Assembly (NCBI RefSeq): GCF_036226745.1
Contig: NZ_CP109013.1
Location: 2,604,001 to 2,668,000, forward strand
Origin: Streptomyces sp. NBC_00683
GTDB lineage: Bacteria; Actinomycetota; Actinomycetes; Streptomycetales; Streptomycetaceae
Reading direction: 5' to 3'
DNA length: 64,000 nt
The stretch's first letter is position 1, and every line of letters starts with the position of its first letter. Under the pieces are notes generated by a model that saw only the letters and a list, made by a program, of their open reading frames with translations, made no database searches and was not told the DNA's origin. This document shows positions 38,982-46,641 of the stretch, in pieces. The position numbers and the translations under genes were made by a program.

Positions 38982-39575
38982 TCAGGCGTCAATTGTGCGC
39001 GGCTTATGGGGCGGCCTGGCCGCCTCGTAAGTCGCAATGTCCGCTTCGTTCTGAAGGGTGAGGCTGATGTCGTCGAGCCCGTTCAACAGTCGCCAGCGGG
39101 CGTTCTCGTCGAGCTCGAAGTCGGCGGTGATTCCCTCGGCGAGAACCTGCCGCTTCTCCAGGTCAACGGTGATCTCGGCCGTCGGATCGGCCTCCGACAG
39201 GTCCCACAGCGCGTCGACGACCTTCTGGTCGAGGACGACGGTCAACAGACCGTTCTTCAGCGAGTTGCCGCGGAAGATGTCGGCGAACCGGGAGGAGATG
39301 ACCGCCTTGAAGCCGAAGTTCTGCAGGGCCCAGACGGCGTGCTCGCGGGACGAGCCGGTGCCGAAGTCGGGGCCGGCCACCAGTACGGAGGCGCCACTGC
39401 GCTCGGGCCGGTTGAGGACGAAGTTCTCGTCCTTGCGCCAGGCCTCGAAGAGCCCGTCCTCGAAGCCGTCGCGGGTGACCTTCTTCAGCCAGTGCGCGGG
39501 GATGATCTGGTCGGTGTCGACGTTGCTGCGGCGCAGCGGGACGGCCCGGCCTGTGTGTGCGGTGAATGCTTCCAT
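38982..39575 (-). CDS. leuD: 3-isopropylmalate dehydratase small subunit
   Basis: LeuD and LeuC together isomerise 2-isopropylmalate to 3-isopropylmalate in leucine synthesis. The 197-residue swivel-domain protein has [19 protein letters not shown] near residue 13 and [19 protein letters not shown] near 66-84, the substrate-binding signature. Its ATG begins two bases after the leuC stop. It ends at a strong hairpin. Confidence 0.97.
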   Translation of the reverse strand: MEAFTAHTGRAVPLRRSNVDTDQIIPAHWLKKVTRDGFEDGLFEAWRKDENFVLNRPERSGASVLVAGPDFGTGSSREHAVWALQNFGFKAVISSRFADIFRGNSLKNGLLTVVLDQKVVDALWDLSEADPTAEITVDLEKRQVLAEGITADFELDENARWRLLNGLDDISLTLQNEADIATYEAARPPHKPRTIDA

Positions 39576-39577
39576 GG

Positions 39578-41005
39578 TTATCGGACTCCGGCGGGCGTAC
39601 GGGCGTCGGACAGGTCTGCGGGCGAGGCCAGATGGCCCAGCACGGCGGTCGCGGCGGCGACCTGCGGGGAGACCAGGTGCGTGCGGCCGCCCTTGCCCTG
39701 CCTGCCCTCGAAGTTACGGTTCGAGGTGGAGGCGGAGCGCTCGCCGGGGGCCAGCTGGTCGGGGTTCATGCCGAGGCACATCGAGCAGCCCGCATGCCGC
39801 CATTCGGCGCCGGCGGCCGTGAAGACCTTGTCCAGGCCCTCCTCGACGGCCTGCAGGGCGACCCGGACGGAGCCCGGGACGACCAGCATCCGTACGCCGT
39901 CGGCGACTTTGCGGCCGTCCAGGATCGAGGCCGCGTTGCGCAGGTCCTCGATCCGGCCGTTCGTGCAGGAACCTACGAAGACGGTGTCGACGTTGATCTC
40001 GCGCAGCGGCTGGCCGGCGGTCAACCCCATGTACTCCAGGGCCTTTTCGGCGGCGTTGCGCTCCGAGGCGTCCTCGTACGAAGCAGGGTCGGGGACGTTG
40101 GCCGACAGGGGCGCGCCCTGGCCGGGGTTGGTGCCCCAGGTGACGAACGGCGCGAGCTCCGCGGCCTCGATGACGACCTCGGCGTCGAAGACGGCGTCGT
40201 CGTCGGAGCGCAGGGTCTCCCAGTACGCCACCGCGGCGTCCCAGTCCGCGCCCTGGGGCGCGTGGTCGCGGCCCTGCAGGTAGTCGAAGGTGGTCCGGTC
40301 CGGGGCGATCATGCCCGCGCGGGCACCGGCCTCGATCGACATGTTGCAGATGGTCATCCGGGCCTCCATCGAGAGCTTCTCGATGGCGGAACCGCGGTAT
40401 TCGAGGATGTAGCCCTGGCCTCCGCCGGTGCCGATCCGGGTGATGATCGCCAGGATCAGGTCCTTGGCGGTGACGCTGTCGGGGAGTTCGCCCTCGACGG
40501 TGATCGCCATGGTCTTCGGGCGGGCCAGGGGCAGCGTCTGGGTGGCCAGGACGTGCTCGACCTGGCTCGTGCCGATACCGAAGGCCAGCGCACCGAACGC
40601 GCCGTGGGTGGAGGTGTGGGAGTCACCGCAGACCACCGTGGTGCCGGGCTGGGTCAGGCCCAGCTGCGGGCCGACCACGTGCACGACGCCCTGCTCGACG
40701 TCGCCGAGCGAGTGCAGCCGGACACCGAAGTCCGCGCAGTTCTTGCGCAGGGTCTCCAGCTGGACACGGGAGACCGGGTCGGCGATCGGCTTGTCGATGT
40801 CGAGGGTCGGGGTGTTGTGGTCCTCGGTGGCGATGGTGAGGTCGAGGCGCCGTACCGGGCGTCCGGCCTGACGCAGGCCGTCGAACGCCTGCGGGCTGGT
40901 CACCTCGTGCAGCAGGTGCAGATCGATGAAGAGAAGGTCGGGCTCGCCCTCCGCGCGCCGGACGACGTGGTCGTCCCAGACCTTTTCCGCGAGTGTCCTA
41001 CCCAT
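39578..41005 (-). CDS. leuC: 3-isopropylmalate dehydratase large subunit
   Basis: The 475-residue aconitase-fold subunit carries the three [4Fe-4S] cysteines in [12 protein letters not shown] and GCSMCLGMN, with [20 protein letters not shown] as substrate site. ATG 41005 ([13 protein letters not shown]) has GGAGGGAAAG upstream; the frame upstream overlaps ndgR and is not coding. leuC is divergent from ndgR, whose product regulates leuCD in Streptomyces (established for S. coelicolor). Confidence 0.97.
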   Translation of the reverse strand: MGRTLAEKVWDDHVVRRAEGEPDLLFIDLHLLHEVTSPQAFDGLRQAGRPVRRLDLTIATEDHNTPTLDIDKPIADPVSRVQLETLRKNCADFGVRLHSLGDVEQGVVHVVGPQLGLTQPGTTVVCGDSHTSTHGAFGALAFGIGTSQVEHVLATQTLPLARPKTMAITVEGELPDSVTAKDLILAIITRIGTGGGQGYILEYRGSAIEKLSMEARMTICNMSIEAGARAGMIAPDRTTFDYLQGRDHAPQGADWDAAVAYWETLRSDDDAVFDAEVVIEAAELAPFVTWGTNPGQGAPLSANVPDPASYEDASERNAAEKALEYMGLTAGQPLREINVDTVFVGSCTNGRIEDLRNAASILDGRKVADGVRMLVVPGSVRVALQAVEEGLDKVFTAAGAEWRHAGCSMCLGMNPDQLAPGERSASTSNRNFEGRQGKGGRTHLVSPQVAAATAVLGHLASPADLSDARTPAGVR

Positions 41006-41144
41006 CGCTTTCCCTCCGGCCGGCGTCTTCGCCGGCCCAACTAGAGATTCGGTGCGCCTCCGTCCGGACCCCCGAGCGGGGCGGTGGCTGCGGGCCGTTG
41101 TGCGGCCGCACGTACAGGTTCGCAACTTCCGGAGAAAATTGAAC

Positions 41145-41169
41145 TTGCGTTTCACAGAGTGAGACGCGA
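41145..41169. promoter_or_regulatory. Candidate NdgR operator between leuC and ndgR
   Basis: TTGCGTTTCAC (41145-41155) and GTGAGACGCGA (41159-41169) are complementary at 9 of 11 positions around a 3-bp spacer, 11 bp upstream of the ndgR start in the divergent region. IclR regulators bind imperfect palindromes of this kind. Autoregulation and leuCD control are inferred from family knowledge. Confidence 0.5.
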
Positions 41170-41179
41170 GTATCGTCGT

Positions 41180-41896
41180 ATGGACAACTCTAGCGGCGTC
41201 GGCGTTCTCGACAAGGCAGCTCTGGTATTGAGCGCCCTGGAGTCCGGTCCGGCCACCCTCGCCGGACTGGTCGCGGCGACAGGGCTTGCAAGGCCCACGG
41301 CTCATCGACTGGCCGTGGCACTGGAACACCACCGGATGGTGGCGAGGGACATGCAGGGCCGTTTCATTCTCGGCCCCCGGCTCGCGGAACTCGCGGCCGC
41401 GGCGGGTGAGGACCGGCTCCTGGCGACGGCAGGACCCGTTCTCACGCACCTGCGCGACATCACCGGCGAGAGCGCGCAGCTCTACCGCCGGCAGGGCGAC
41501 ATGAGGATCTGCGTGGCGGCTGCGGAGCGCCTGTCCGGACTGCGGGACACCGTGCCGGTCGGCTCCACGCTCACCATGAAGGCGGGTTCCTCCGCCCAGA
41601 TCCTGATGGCCTGGGAGGAGCCGGAGCGCCTGCACCGCGGTCTGCAGGGGGCCCGCTTCACGGCGACGGCTCTCTCCGGCGTACGGCGCCGCGGCTGGGC
41701 CCAGTCGATCGGTGAACGCGAGCCGGGCGTGGCCTCGGTCTCCGCACCGGTCCGCGGCCCGTCGAACCGGGTGGTCGCCGCGGTCTCCGTCTCCGGCCCG
41801 ATCGAGCGGCTGACCCGCCACCCCGGCCGGATGCACGCCCAGGCGGTCATCGACTCGGCCGCGCGGCTGAGCGAGGCCCTGCGCCGCACCGGCTGA
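41180..41896 (+). CDS. ndgR: NdgR, IclR-family regulator of amino acid metabolism
   Basis: The 238-residue regulator has an N-terminal winged helix ([23 protein letters not shown] near residues 33-54) and a C-terminal effector domain ([38 protein letters not shown]). It matches Streptomyces NdgR, which controls leucine, methionine and other amino acid genes and affects antibiotic output (established). ATG 41180 ([13 protein letters not shown]) matches the family start; an upstream in-frame extension is non-coding. It is divergent from leuC. Confidence 0.95.
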   Translation: MDNSSGVGVLDKAALVLSALESGPATLAGLVAATGLARPTAHRLAVALEHHRMVARDMQGRFILGPRLAELAAAAGEDRLLATAGPVLTHLRDITGESAQLYRRQGDMRICVAAAERLSGLRDTVPVGSTLTMKAGSSAQILMAWEEPERLHRGLQGARFTATALSGVRRRGWAQSIGEREPGVASVSAPVRGPSNRVVAAVSVSGPIERLTRHPGRMHAQAVIDSAARLSEALRRTG

Positions 41897-42134
41897 ACCA
41901 GTACCGCGCACCACCCTTCCCCGAAGGCCGCTCCAGCGCCGTGGCGGCCCCCTTCTTCATCCTGCTCCTTCCTTCCGGTGCCCACTCCCCGGACGCGATA
42001 CCCGCCGCTCCGCCCAGGAGCCGGGTGAACTCTCCCCCGTACAAGGCTCCTTGGGCGCACGCACGGCCACCCTCTTCCGCCCCGGTCATCCCTGCGGGGT
42101 CCGCCACCGCGCCCAACAGCCGTGCGGCACACGA
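41897..42134. other. Intergenic region after ndgR
   Basis: No gene is supported. Two overlapping open frames on opposite strands lack codon bias and any recognisable motif. The stretch ends at the terminator shared with the tRNA cluster. Confidence 0.5.
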
Positions 42135-42166
42135 GAAAGGCCCTTCACCGAGGTGAAGGGCCTTTC
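42135..42166. terminator. Terminator of the tRNA cluster and ndgR
   Basis: A 15-bp perfect stem (42135-42149 with 42152-42166) of GAAAGGCCCTTCACC type, with a 2-base turn, lies 15 bp after the last tRNA in its transcription direction. It is also downstream of ndgR. Confidence 0.85.
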
Positions 42167-42181
42167 CCTGTCGAGCTGTTG

Positions 42182-42254
42182 TACCCCCGACCGGATTCGA
42201 ACCGGCGCTACTGCCGTGAGAGGGCAGCGTGCTAGGCCGCTACACAACGGGGGC
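42182..42254 (-). tRNA. tRNA-Glu (CTC), copy 1
   Basis: The reverse complement folds as a 73-nt cloverleaf: acceptor GCCCCCG/CGGGGGT, anticodon loop CTCTCAC with anticodon CTC, and T-arm GGTTCGAATCC. CCA is not encoded. It is the last gene of the cluster. Confidence 0.95.
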
Positions 42255-42273
42255 TTGTTACTTCGGTCTTGCG

Positions 42274-42345
42274 CTGGGCTACCAGGACTCGAACCTAGAA
42301 TGACGGTACCAGAAACCGTAGTGTTGCCAATTACACCATAGCCCA
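42274..42345 (-). tRNA. tRNA-Gln (CTG), copy 1
   Basis: A 72-nt cloverleaf: acceptor TGGGCTA/TAGCCCA with discriminator G, anticodon loop TTCTGGT (anticodon CTG), and T-arm GGTTCGAGTCC. CCA is not encoded. A 19-nt spacer separates it from tRNA-Glu copy 1. Confidence 0.95.
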
Positions 42346-42357
42346 TGGTGTTGCAAG

Positions 42358-42430
42358 TACCCCCGACCGGATTCGAACCGGCGCTACTGCCGTGAGAGGG
42401 CAGCGTGCTAGGCCGCTACACAACGGGGGC
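42358..42430 (-). tRNA. tRNA-Glu (CTC), copy 2
   Basis: The sequence is identical to tRNA-Glu copies 1 and 3 over the 73 nt, with anticodon CTC. It lies 12 bp upstream of tRNA-Gln copy 1. Confidence 0.95.
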
Positions 42431-42490
42431 CCTAGCGATCCTGCATCAAGAACGTGGGTGCGACCCAGATGTTCTCGCGGGAAGGATCTG

Positions 42491-42563
42491 TACCCCCGAC
42501 CGGATTCGAACCGGCGCTACTGCCGTGAGAGGGCAGCGTGCTAGGCCGCTACACAACGGGGGC
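42491..42563 (-). tRNA. tRNA-Glu (CTC), copy 3
   Basis: The sequence is identical to the other two tRNA-Glu genes. A 60-bp spacer separates it from copy 2. The spacer to the following tRNA-Gln is the same 19 bp as in the other Glu-Gln pair. Confidence 0.95.
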
Positions 42564-42582
42564 TTGTTACTTCGGTCTTGCG

Positions 42583-42654
42583 CTGGGCTACCAGGACTCG
42601 AACCTAGAATGACGGTACCAGAAACCGTAGTGTTGCCAATTACACCATAGCCCA
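42583..42654 (-). tRNA. tRNA-Gln (CTG), copy 2
   Basis: Identical to tRNA-Gln copy 1, this is the first gene of the five-tRNA cluster in the direction of transcription (Gln-Glu-Glu-Gln-Glu). Its promoter must lie between 42655 and 42741. Confidence 0.95.
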
Positions 42655-42663
42655 CTGAAACGC

Positions 42664-42679
42664 AACCCCTCGGGGGGTT
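42664..42679 (-). terminator. Short hairpin between the HAD gene and the tRNA cluster
   Basis: AACCCC and GGGGTT form a 6-bp stem with a TCGG loop, 63 bp after the HAD hydrolase stop. It is a weak terminator candidate that would separate the protein genes from the tRNA unit. Confidence 0.45.
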
Positions 42680-42741
42680 TCATTTCTGTCTGCGCTTCCC
42701 GGCCGGATCTTTCGGTCCGCTCGGGCGGCGCAGGAAGAACA

Positions 42742-43452
42742 TTACCTGAAGGTGTCCGGCGCTCCAAAACGGGTATTGCCTGCCAGCAGACCGGGGAGCT
42801 CCTGCAGCCCCGTGATCCGGACGAGTTCCGGGCGCCCGCCCCGGCCGCGCCTGTCCAGCCACACGCCGGCGAGACCCGCGGCCGTGGCTCCGGCGGCGTC
42901 GATGTCCGGCTCGTCCCCGACGTAGACCACTTCGTGCGGGTCGAGCTCCAGCGCCTCGCAGGCCGCACGGAAGGCCCTGGCATCCGGCTTGTAGACGCCG
43001 AGTTCCCGCGCGCACAGCAGGACCTCGAAGCGGTCACGCACGCCGAGGGCCCGCAGCTTGCGTTCCTGGTGGTCGACGGAGGAGTTCGACAGGATCGCGT
43101 GCCGGTGCGTGCCGGCCAGCGCGTCGAGCACGGGCACGGTGTCCGGGAAGAGCTCCCAGGAACTCTCGTAGTGCCCGACGTACCGGGTGAACCACGCATC
43201 GGCGTCCGCGTCGCTCAGCTCCGCGTCCAGGAACTCCCGGACCCGGTCCCGGCAGTGCGCGTACCAGTCGGACTCACCGGCGGCGACCCGCGCCCAGTGG
43301 GCGGATGCGATGCGCATCCAGCGGCCGTGGTGGTCCTCGTCACTGTCGGCCAGCCCCTCCGCCCGGAGGTGCCGCAGCAGGCCGGTGCGGTCCGACCCCG
43401 CGTAGTCGAAGATCGTGTCGTCCACGTCCCAGAGGACCGCGCGAATCGCCAT
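42742..43452 (-). CDS. HAD-family hydrolase
   Basis: The 236-residue phosphatase-like protein has motif I LWDVDDTIFDY near residue 8 (nucleophile and acid Asp), motif II LSNSSVD near 113, motif III Lys in GVYKPDARAF near 145 and motif IV VGDEPDIDAAG near 172. The cap is helical (type I, REG-2/YjjG-like). Possible substrates are nucleotides or sugar phosphates. ATG 43452 (MAIRAVLW) is chosen; the frame extends upstream without coding bias. It lies downstream of gltX past a hairpin. Confidence 0.88.
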   Translation of the reverse strand: MAIRAVLWDVDDTIFDYAGSDRTGLLRHLRAEGLADSDEDHHGRWMRIASAHWARVAAGESDWYAHCRDRVREFLDAELSDADADAWFTRYVGHYESSWELFPDTVPVLDALAGTHRHAILSNSSVDHQERKLRALGVRDRFEVLLCARELGVYKPDARAFRAACEALELDPHEVVYVGDEPDIDAAGATAAGLAGVWLDRRGRGGRPELVRITGLQELPGLLAGNTRFGAPDTFR

Positions 43453-43499
43453 GAAAGTCACGCTACCGGCTGCCCCGTGGGCCCGGCAGCCGGACAGCG

Positions 43500-43538
43500 G
43501 AAGGGACCGCACGGCCCGGAAGGCCGTGCGGTCCCTTC
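43500..43538 (-). terminator. Terminator of gltX
   Basis: A perfect 17-bp stem (43500-43516 with 43522-43538) with a CGGAA loop lies 17 bp after the gltX stop. It separates gltX from the HAD gene. Confidence 0.85.
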
Positions 43539-43555
43539 TTCCCTGCGTACGACGG

Positions 43556-45028
43556 TTACGCGGCCAGCTTGGCCAGCGCGGCGTCGATGCGGGCGATCGT
43601 CTTCTCGCGGCCCAGGATCTCCAGGGACTCGAAGAGCGGCAGACCGACCGTGCGGCCGGTGACGGCGACGCGCACCGGGGCCTGGGCCTTGCCGAGCTTC
43701 AGCCCGTGCTTCTCGCCGGCGGTGAGGACGGCCGTCTTGAGCGCCTCGGCGTTCCACTCCGCGGCGGTCAGCTCGGCGCGGGCCGTGACGAGGAGGGCGT
43801 CGGAGCCCTCCTTCATGGCCTTGGTCCAGGACCCCTCGTCGTGGACGGGCTCGTCCAGGAAGAGGAAGTCGACGTTGGCCGTGATGTCCGAGAGGACCGT
43901 CACACGGGTCTGGGCGTGCGGGGCGATCTCGGCGAACTGCTCCGCGTCGAAGGCCTCGGGCGCCCAGGGGGCGAACGGGGCCTTCAGCCAGGGGCCGCAG
44001 GCCTCGGTGAAGGCCTTCACGTCGAGCATGCGCAGGTGCTCGGCGTTGATGTGCTCGGCCTTCTTCAGGTCGAAGCGTGCGGGGTTGGCGTTGACGTCGG
44101 CGATGTCGAATGCGGCCACCAGCTCGTCACGGCCGAAGATGTCGCGGTCCTCGGCGATCGACCAGCCGAGCAGCGAGAGGTAGTTCAGCAGCCCCTCGGG
44201 CAGGAAGCCGCGCTCGCGGTACAGGTTGAGCGAGGCCTGCGGGTCGCGCTTGGAGAGCTTCTTGTTGCCCTCCCCCATGACGTAGGGGAGGTGGCCGAAG
44301 GCGGGGGTGTCCTTGGCGATGCCCAGCTCGATGAGCGCCCTGTAGAGGGCGATCTGGCGCGGGGTGGAGGAGAGCAGGTCCTCGCCGCGCAGGACGTGGG
44401 TGATCTCCATCAACGCGTCGTCGACCGGGTTGACCAGCGTGTACAGGGGAGCGCCGTTGGCACGGACGATGCCGTAGTCCGGGACGTTCTCCGGCTGGAC
44501 GGTGATGTCACCGCGGACGAGGTCGGTGAAGGTGATCGCCTCGTCGGGCATCCGGAAGCGGACGATGGAGGTCCGGCCCTCGGCCTCGTACGCCGCGGTC
44601 TGCTCGGCCGTCAGCGCGCGGCAGTGGCCGTCGTAACCCGACGGCTTGCCGGCCGCACGGGCGGCGTCGCGGCGGGTGTCGAGCTCCTCGGTGGTGCAGT
44701 AGCAGTGGTACGCGTGACCGGCGGCAAGGAGCTTCTCGGCGACGTCCTTGTAGAGATCCATGCGCTGCGACTGGCGGTACGGGGCGTGCGGGCCGCCGAT
44801 CTCGGGGCCCTCGTCCCAGTCCATGCCGAGCCAGCGCATCGAGTCGAGCAGCTGCTCGTAGGACTCCTCGGAGTCGCGGGCCGCGTCGGTGTCCTCGATA
44901 CGGAAGACCAGGGTGCCCTGGTGGTGCCGGGCGAAAGCCCAGTTGAAGAGAGCTGTCCGGACCAGGCCCACGTGGGGGTTGCCGGTCGGGGAGGGACAGA
45001 AACGTACGCGGACAGGTCCGTTAACCAC
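43556..45028 (-). CDS. gltX: Glutamyl-tRNA synthetase (probably nondiscriminating)
   Basis: The 490-residue class I synthetase has the HIGH-type motif [16 protein letters not shown] near residues 12-27 and KLSKRDPQ (KMSKS-type) near 252. Streptomyces and related actinobacteria lack GlnRS, so GltX charges tRNA-Gln with Glu and GatCAB amidates it (established). The start is GTG and overlaps the FAH gene stop by eight bases. Three tRNA-Glu and two tRNA-Gln genes lie about 1 kb downstream on the same strand, so enzyme and both substrates cluster. Confidence 0.97.
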   Translation of the reverse strand: MVNGPVRVRFCPSPTGNPHVGLVRTALFNWAFARHHQGTLVFRIEDTDAARDSEESYEQLLDSMRWLGMDWDEGPEIGGPHAPYRQSQRMDLYKDVAEKLLAAGHAYHCYCTTEELDTRRDAARAAGKPSGYDGHCRALTAEQTAAYEAEGRTSIVRFRMPDEAITFTDLVRGDITVQPENVPDYGIVRANGAPLYTLVNPVDDALMEITHVLRGEDLLSSTPRQIALYRALIELGIAKDTPAFGHLPYVMGEGNKKLSKRDPQASLNLYRERGFLPEGLLNYLSLLGWSIAEDRDIFGRDELVAAFDIADVNANPARFDLKKAEHINAEHLRMLDVKAFTEACGPWLKAPFAPWAPEAFDAEQFAEIAPHAQTRVTVLSDITANVDFLFLDEPVHDEGSWTKAMKEGSDALLVTARAELTAAEWNAEALKTAVLTAGEKHGLKLGKAQAPVRVAVTGRTVGLPLFESLEILGREKTIARIDAALAKLAA

Positions 45029-45797
45029 GCTTGATCACCTTGTTGGTGAGAGTGCCGATGCCTTCGATGGTGACGGCGACTTCGTCGCCGACGTGCAGGG
45101 GTCCGACCCCTGCGGGGGTTCCGGTGAGGATCACGTCGCCCGGGAGCAGGGTCATGGCTTCCGTGATGTGGACGACCAGGTCCTCGATCGAGCGGATCAT
45201 GTCGCTCGTGCGGCCCAGCTGGCGCTGCTCGCCGTTGACCGTCGCCTGGATGGTCAGGTCGCGGGGGTCGAGGTCGGTCTCCACCCAGGGGCCCAGCGGG
45301 CAGGACGTGTCGAAGCCCTTGGCCCGGGCCCACTGCTTCTCGCGCTTCTGGGCGTCGCGGGCCGTGACGTCGTTGGCGCAGGTGTATCCGAAGATGACGT
45401 CCTTGACGCGCTCACGCGGAACTTCGCGGCACATCCGGCCGATGACCACGGCCAGCTCGGCCTCGTGGTGCAGGTCGTCGGAGAAGGAGGGGTACTCGAT
45501 GGCGTCACCGGAGCCGATCACCGAGGTGGTGGGCTTGAAGAAGGCGACGGGGACATCCGGGACCTCGTTGCCGAGCTCGGCGGCGTGTTCCGCGTAGTTG
45601 CGGCCGATGGCCACGACCTTGTTGGGGAGCACGGGGGGCAGCAGCCGGACCTTGCTCAGCGGGACCTTGGTCCCCGAGAGCTCGAAGTCGGCGTACGGGA
45701 TGCCCTTGATGATGTCGAGGACGAGGCTGTCGGGGCTGTCGCCCTCGACCGCGCCGAAGGCGACATTGCCGTCGATGGAGAACCTGGCGATGCGCAC
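45021..45797 (-). CDS. Fumarylacetoacetate hydrolase family protein
   Basis: The 258-residue protein has the FAH C-terminal domain: [16 protein letters not shown] near residue 60, [18 protein letters not shown] near 83, the metal ligands in [12 protein letters not shown] near 110-121, and [15 protein letters not shown] near 216. Members include hydrolases of fumarylpyruvate and oxaloacetate decarboxylases, so the substrate is undetermined. The start is GTG. Its stop overlaps the gltX start, giving coupled expression, a link common in actinobacteria. Confidence 0.9.
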   Translation of the reverse strand: MRIARFSIDGNVAFGAVEGDSPDSLVLDIIKGIPYADFELSGTKVPLSKVRLLPPVLPNKVVAIGRNYAEHAAELGNEVPDVPVAFFKPTTSVIGSGDAIEYPSFSDDLHHEAELAVVIGRMCREVPRERVKDVIFGYTCANDVTARDAQKREKQWARAKGFDTSCPLGPWVETDLDPRDLTIQATVNGEQRQLGRTSDMIRSIEDLVVHITEAMTLLPGDVILTGTPAGVGPLHVGDEVAVTIEGIGTLTNKVIKRG

Positions 45798-45878
45798 GGG
45801 ATGCTGTCGCCCCTCACTTGCTGGCTGGCTGAAGACTGACGCTCCAGGCTAGCGCGGGTGAGGGGGACAGCCGTCGCA

Positions 45879-46061
45879 TCAGCCGGCGGCCGTGGCGGGT
45901 GCTTCCATGAGGATGGTGCGGCGGGGGTTGGCCGTCTGGGTGGGCAGGTCGACGGCGTGCTCCGGCTGCTCCGGCGTGTGCAGCGCTACGGCGTCCTCGA
46001 GGTGCGCCAGCGTGGTGCGCCGGGGGTTGGCAATGTTGCGGAACATCATCGTCGTCTTCAT
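45879..46061 (-). CDS. 60-residue protein with duplicated ANPRRT motif
   Basis: The protein is unrecognised. It starts MKTTMMFRN; the motif ANPRRTTL (residues 11-18) returns as ANPRRTIL (44-51), and the two are joined by an acidic Glu/His/Pro linker. There is no cysteine, membrane segment or signal peptide. About 93 percent of codons end in G or C, as in real genes here, whereas overlapping frames do not, so I believe it is expressed. It lies 81 bp upstream of the FAH gene on the same strand, and divergent from conservon 1. An imperfect inverted repeat (45810-45817 with 45858-45865) follows it. The paired motif suggests a bivalent adaptor peptide; the function is not known. Confidence 0.7.
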   Translation of the reverse strand: MKTTMMFRNIANPRRTTLAHLEDAVALHTPEQPEHAVDLPTQTANPRRTILMEAPATAAG

Positions 46062-46640
46062 CTGCCGTGTGGGCCCTTGTCGCTGGGGCGCCGCCCGGAG
46101 GGGCGCCGGTTGTCGGATTCGCTATCCCTGTAAAGCGTCAGGCTAAACATCCGATTCCCCACGGGAGCGGGGAAGAGACGTCGATCATCATGTGAGTTTG
46201 CTCACGAAGTTGCCGACAAATAGCCCATTGCGGACAGTCGACCACGGGAAACAAAGCGGGCATTACGGCACTGAATCTGCCATTCCGCTCCCGATCATGT
46301 CGACTGGGACACCGCTCGCCCCCAGGGGGCACACCCCCAATGATCCGATTTGCCCCTGAACACTCTCCACGGCTTGTTACCCACCCATCACACGGTGTCA
46401 CAGAGGTCACAGCCCGGTACGTGGGCCTTGTTGGAGATCCTCCACTGTGCTGGAATTCCACGCACCGCCGCGGGTTTCAGGCCCGGCGCGCAGGGGCGCA
46501 ACGCAGCGCCGAGTGGCGGCGGGAGGGGGAAGTACGCCGGTCACTCACGACCACCATGGGGCGCGTCCAGCGCCCCACGACGCCGACACCGTCCCGCCCG
46601 AACACGTGGTGGGACGCCTGGTCCAGAGGTTGCGACGCTA
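46062..46640. other. Promoter region of conservon 1
   Basis: The stretch is relatively AT-rich and holds the divergent promoters of the NPRRT protein and of cvnA1. A GTGAG-TTTG-CTCAC hairpin is at 46192-46205. A possible leader open frame of 64 codons (46447-46641, GTG start with GGAG ten bases before) ends in TAG overlapping the cvnA1 GTG. Its GC3 is only about 75 percent, so it is listed separately with low confidence. Confidence 0.5.
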
Positions 46641-46641
46641 G
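46447..46641 (+). CDS. Possible leader peptide coupled to cvnA1
   Basis: A 64-codon frame starting at GTG 46447 with GGAG ten bases upstream ends in a TAG whose last G is the first base of the cvnA1 start (TAGTG). Such overlaps usually mean translational coupling. The peptide is basic (REVL-type composition, ending VGRLVQRLRR) and shows weak codon bias, so it may be chance. Confidence 0.3.
   Translation: MLEFHAPPRVSGPARRGATQRRVAAGGGSTPVTHDHHGARPAPHDADTVPPEHVVGRLVQRLRR

Larger units (their letters stand above)
42181..42345. repeat. 165-bp perfect repeat of a Gln-Glu tRNA pair (left copy)
   Basis: Bases 42181-42345 are identical to 42490-42654, including the 19-bp non-functional spacer between the tRNA genes. 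Sequence outside the repeat differs at once, so the unit was duplicated recently or is kept identical by recombination. Confidence 0.9.
42490..42654. repeat. 165-bp perfect repeat of a Gln-Glu tRNA pair (right copy)
   Basis: This is the partner of 42181-42345 at an offset of 309 bp. Between the two lies a third tRNA-Glu and a 60-bp spacer of unrelated sequence. Confidence 0.9.

Noticed and set aside
41006..41144. T-box or leucine attenuator upstream of leuC
   Set aside because: There is no leader peptide with Leu codons and no T-box motif; the region is short and divergent.
45879..46061. The NPRRT protein as a RiPP precursor
   Set aside because: It has no Cys, Ser-rich core or cleavage-like leader, and no maturation or export gene is next to it. 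The duplicated motif fits an adaptor better.
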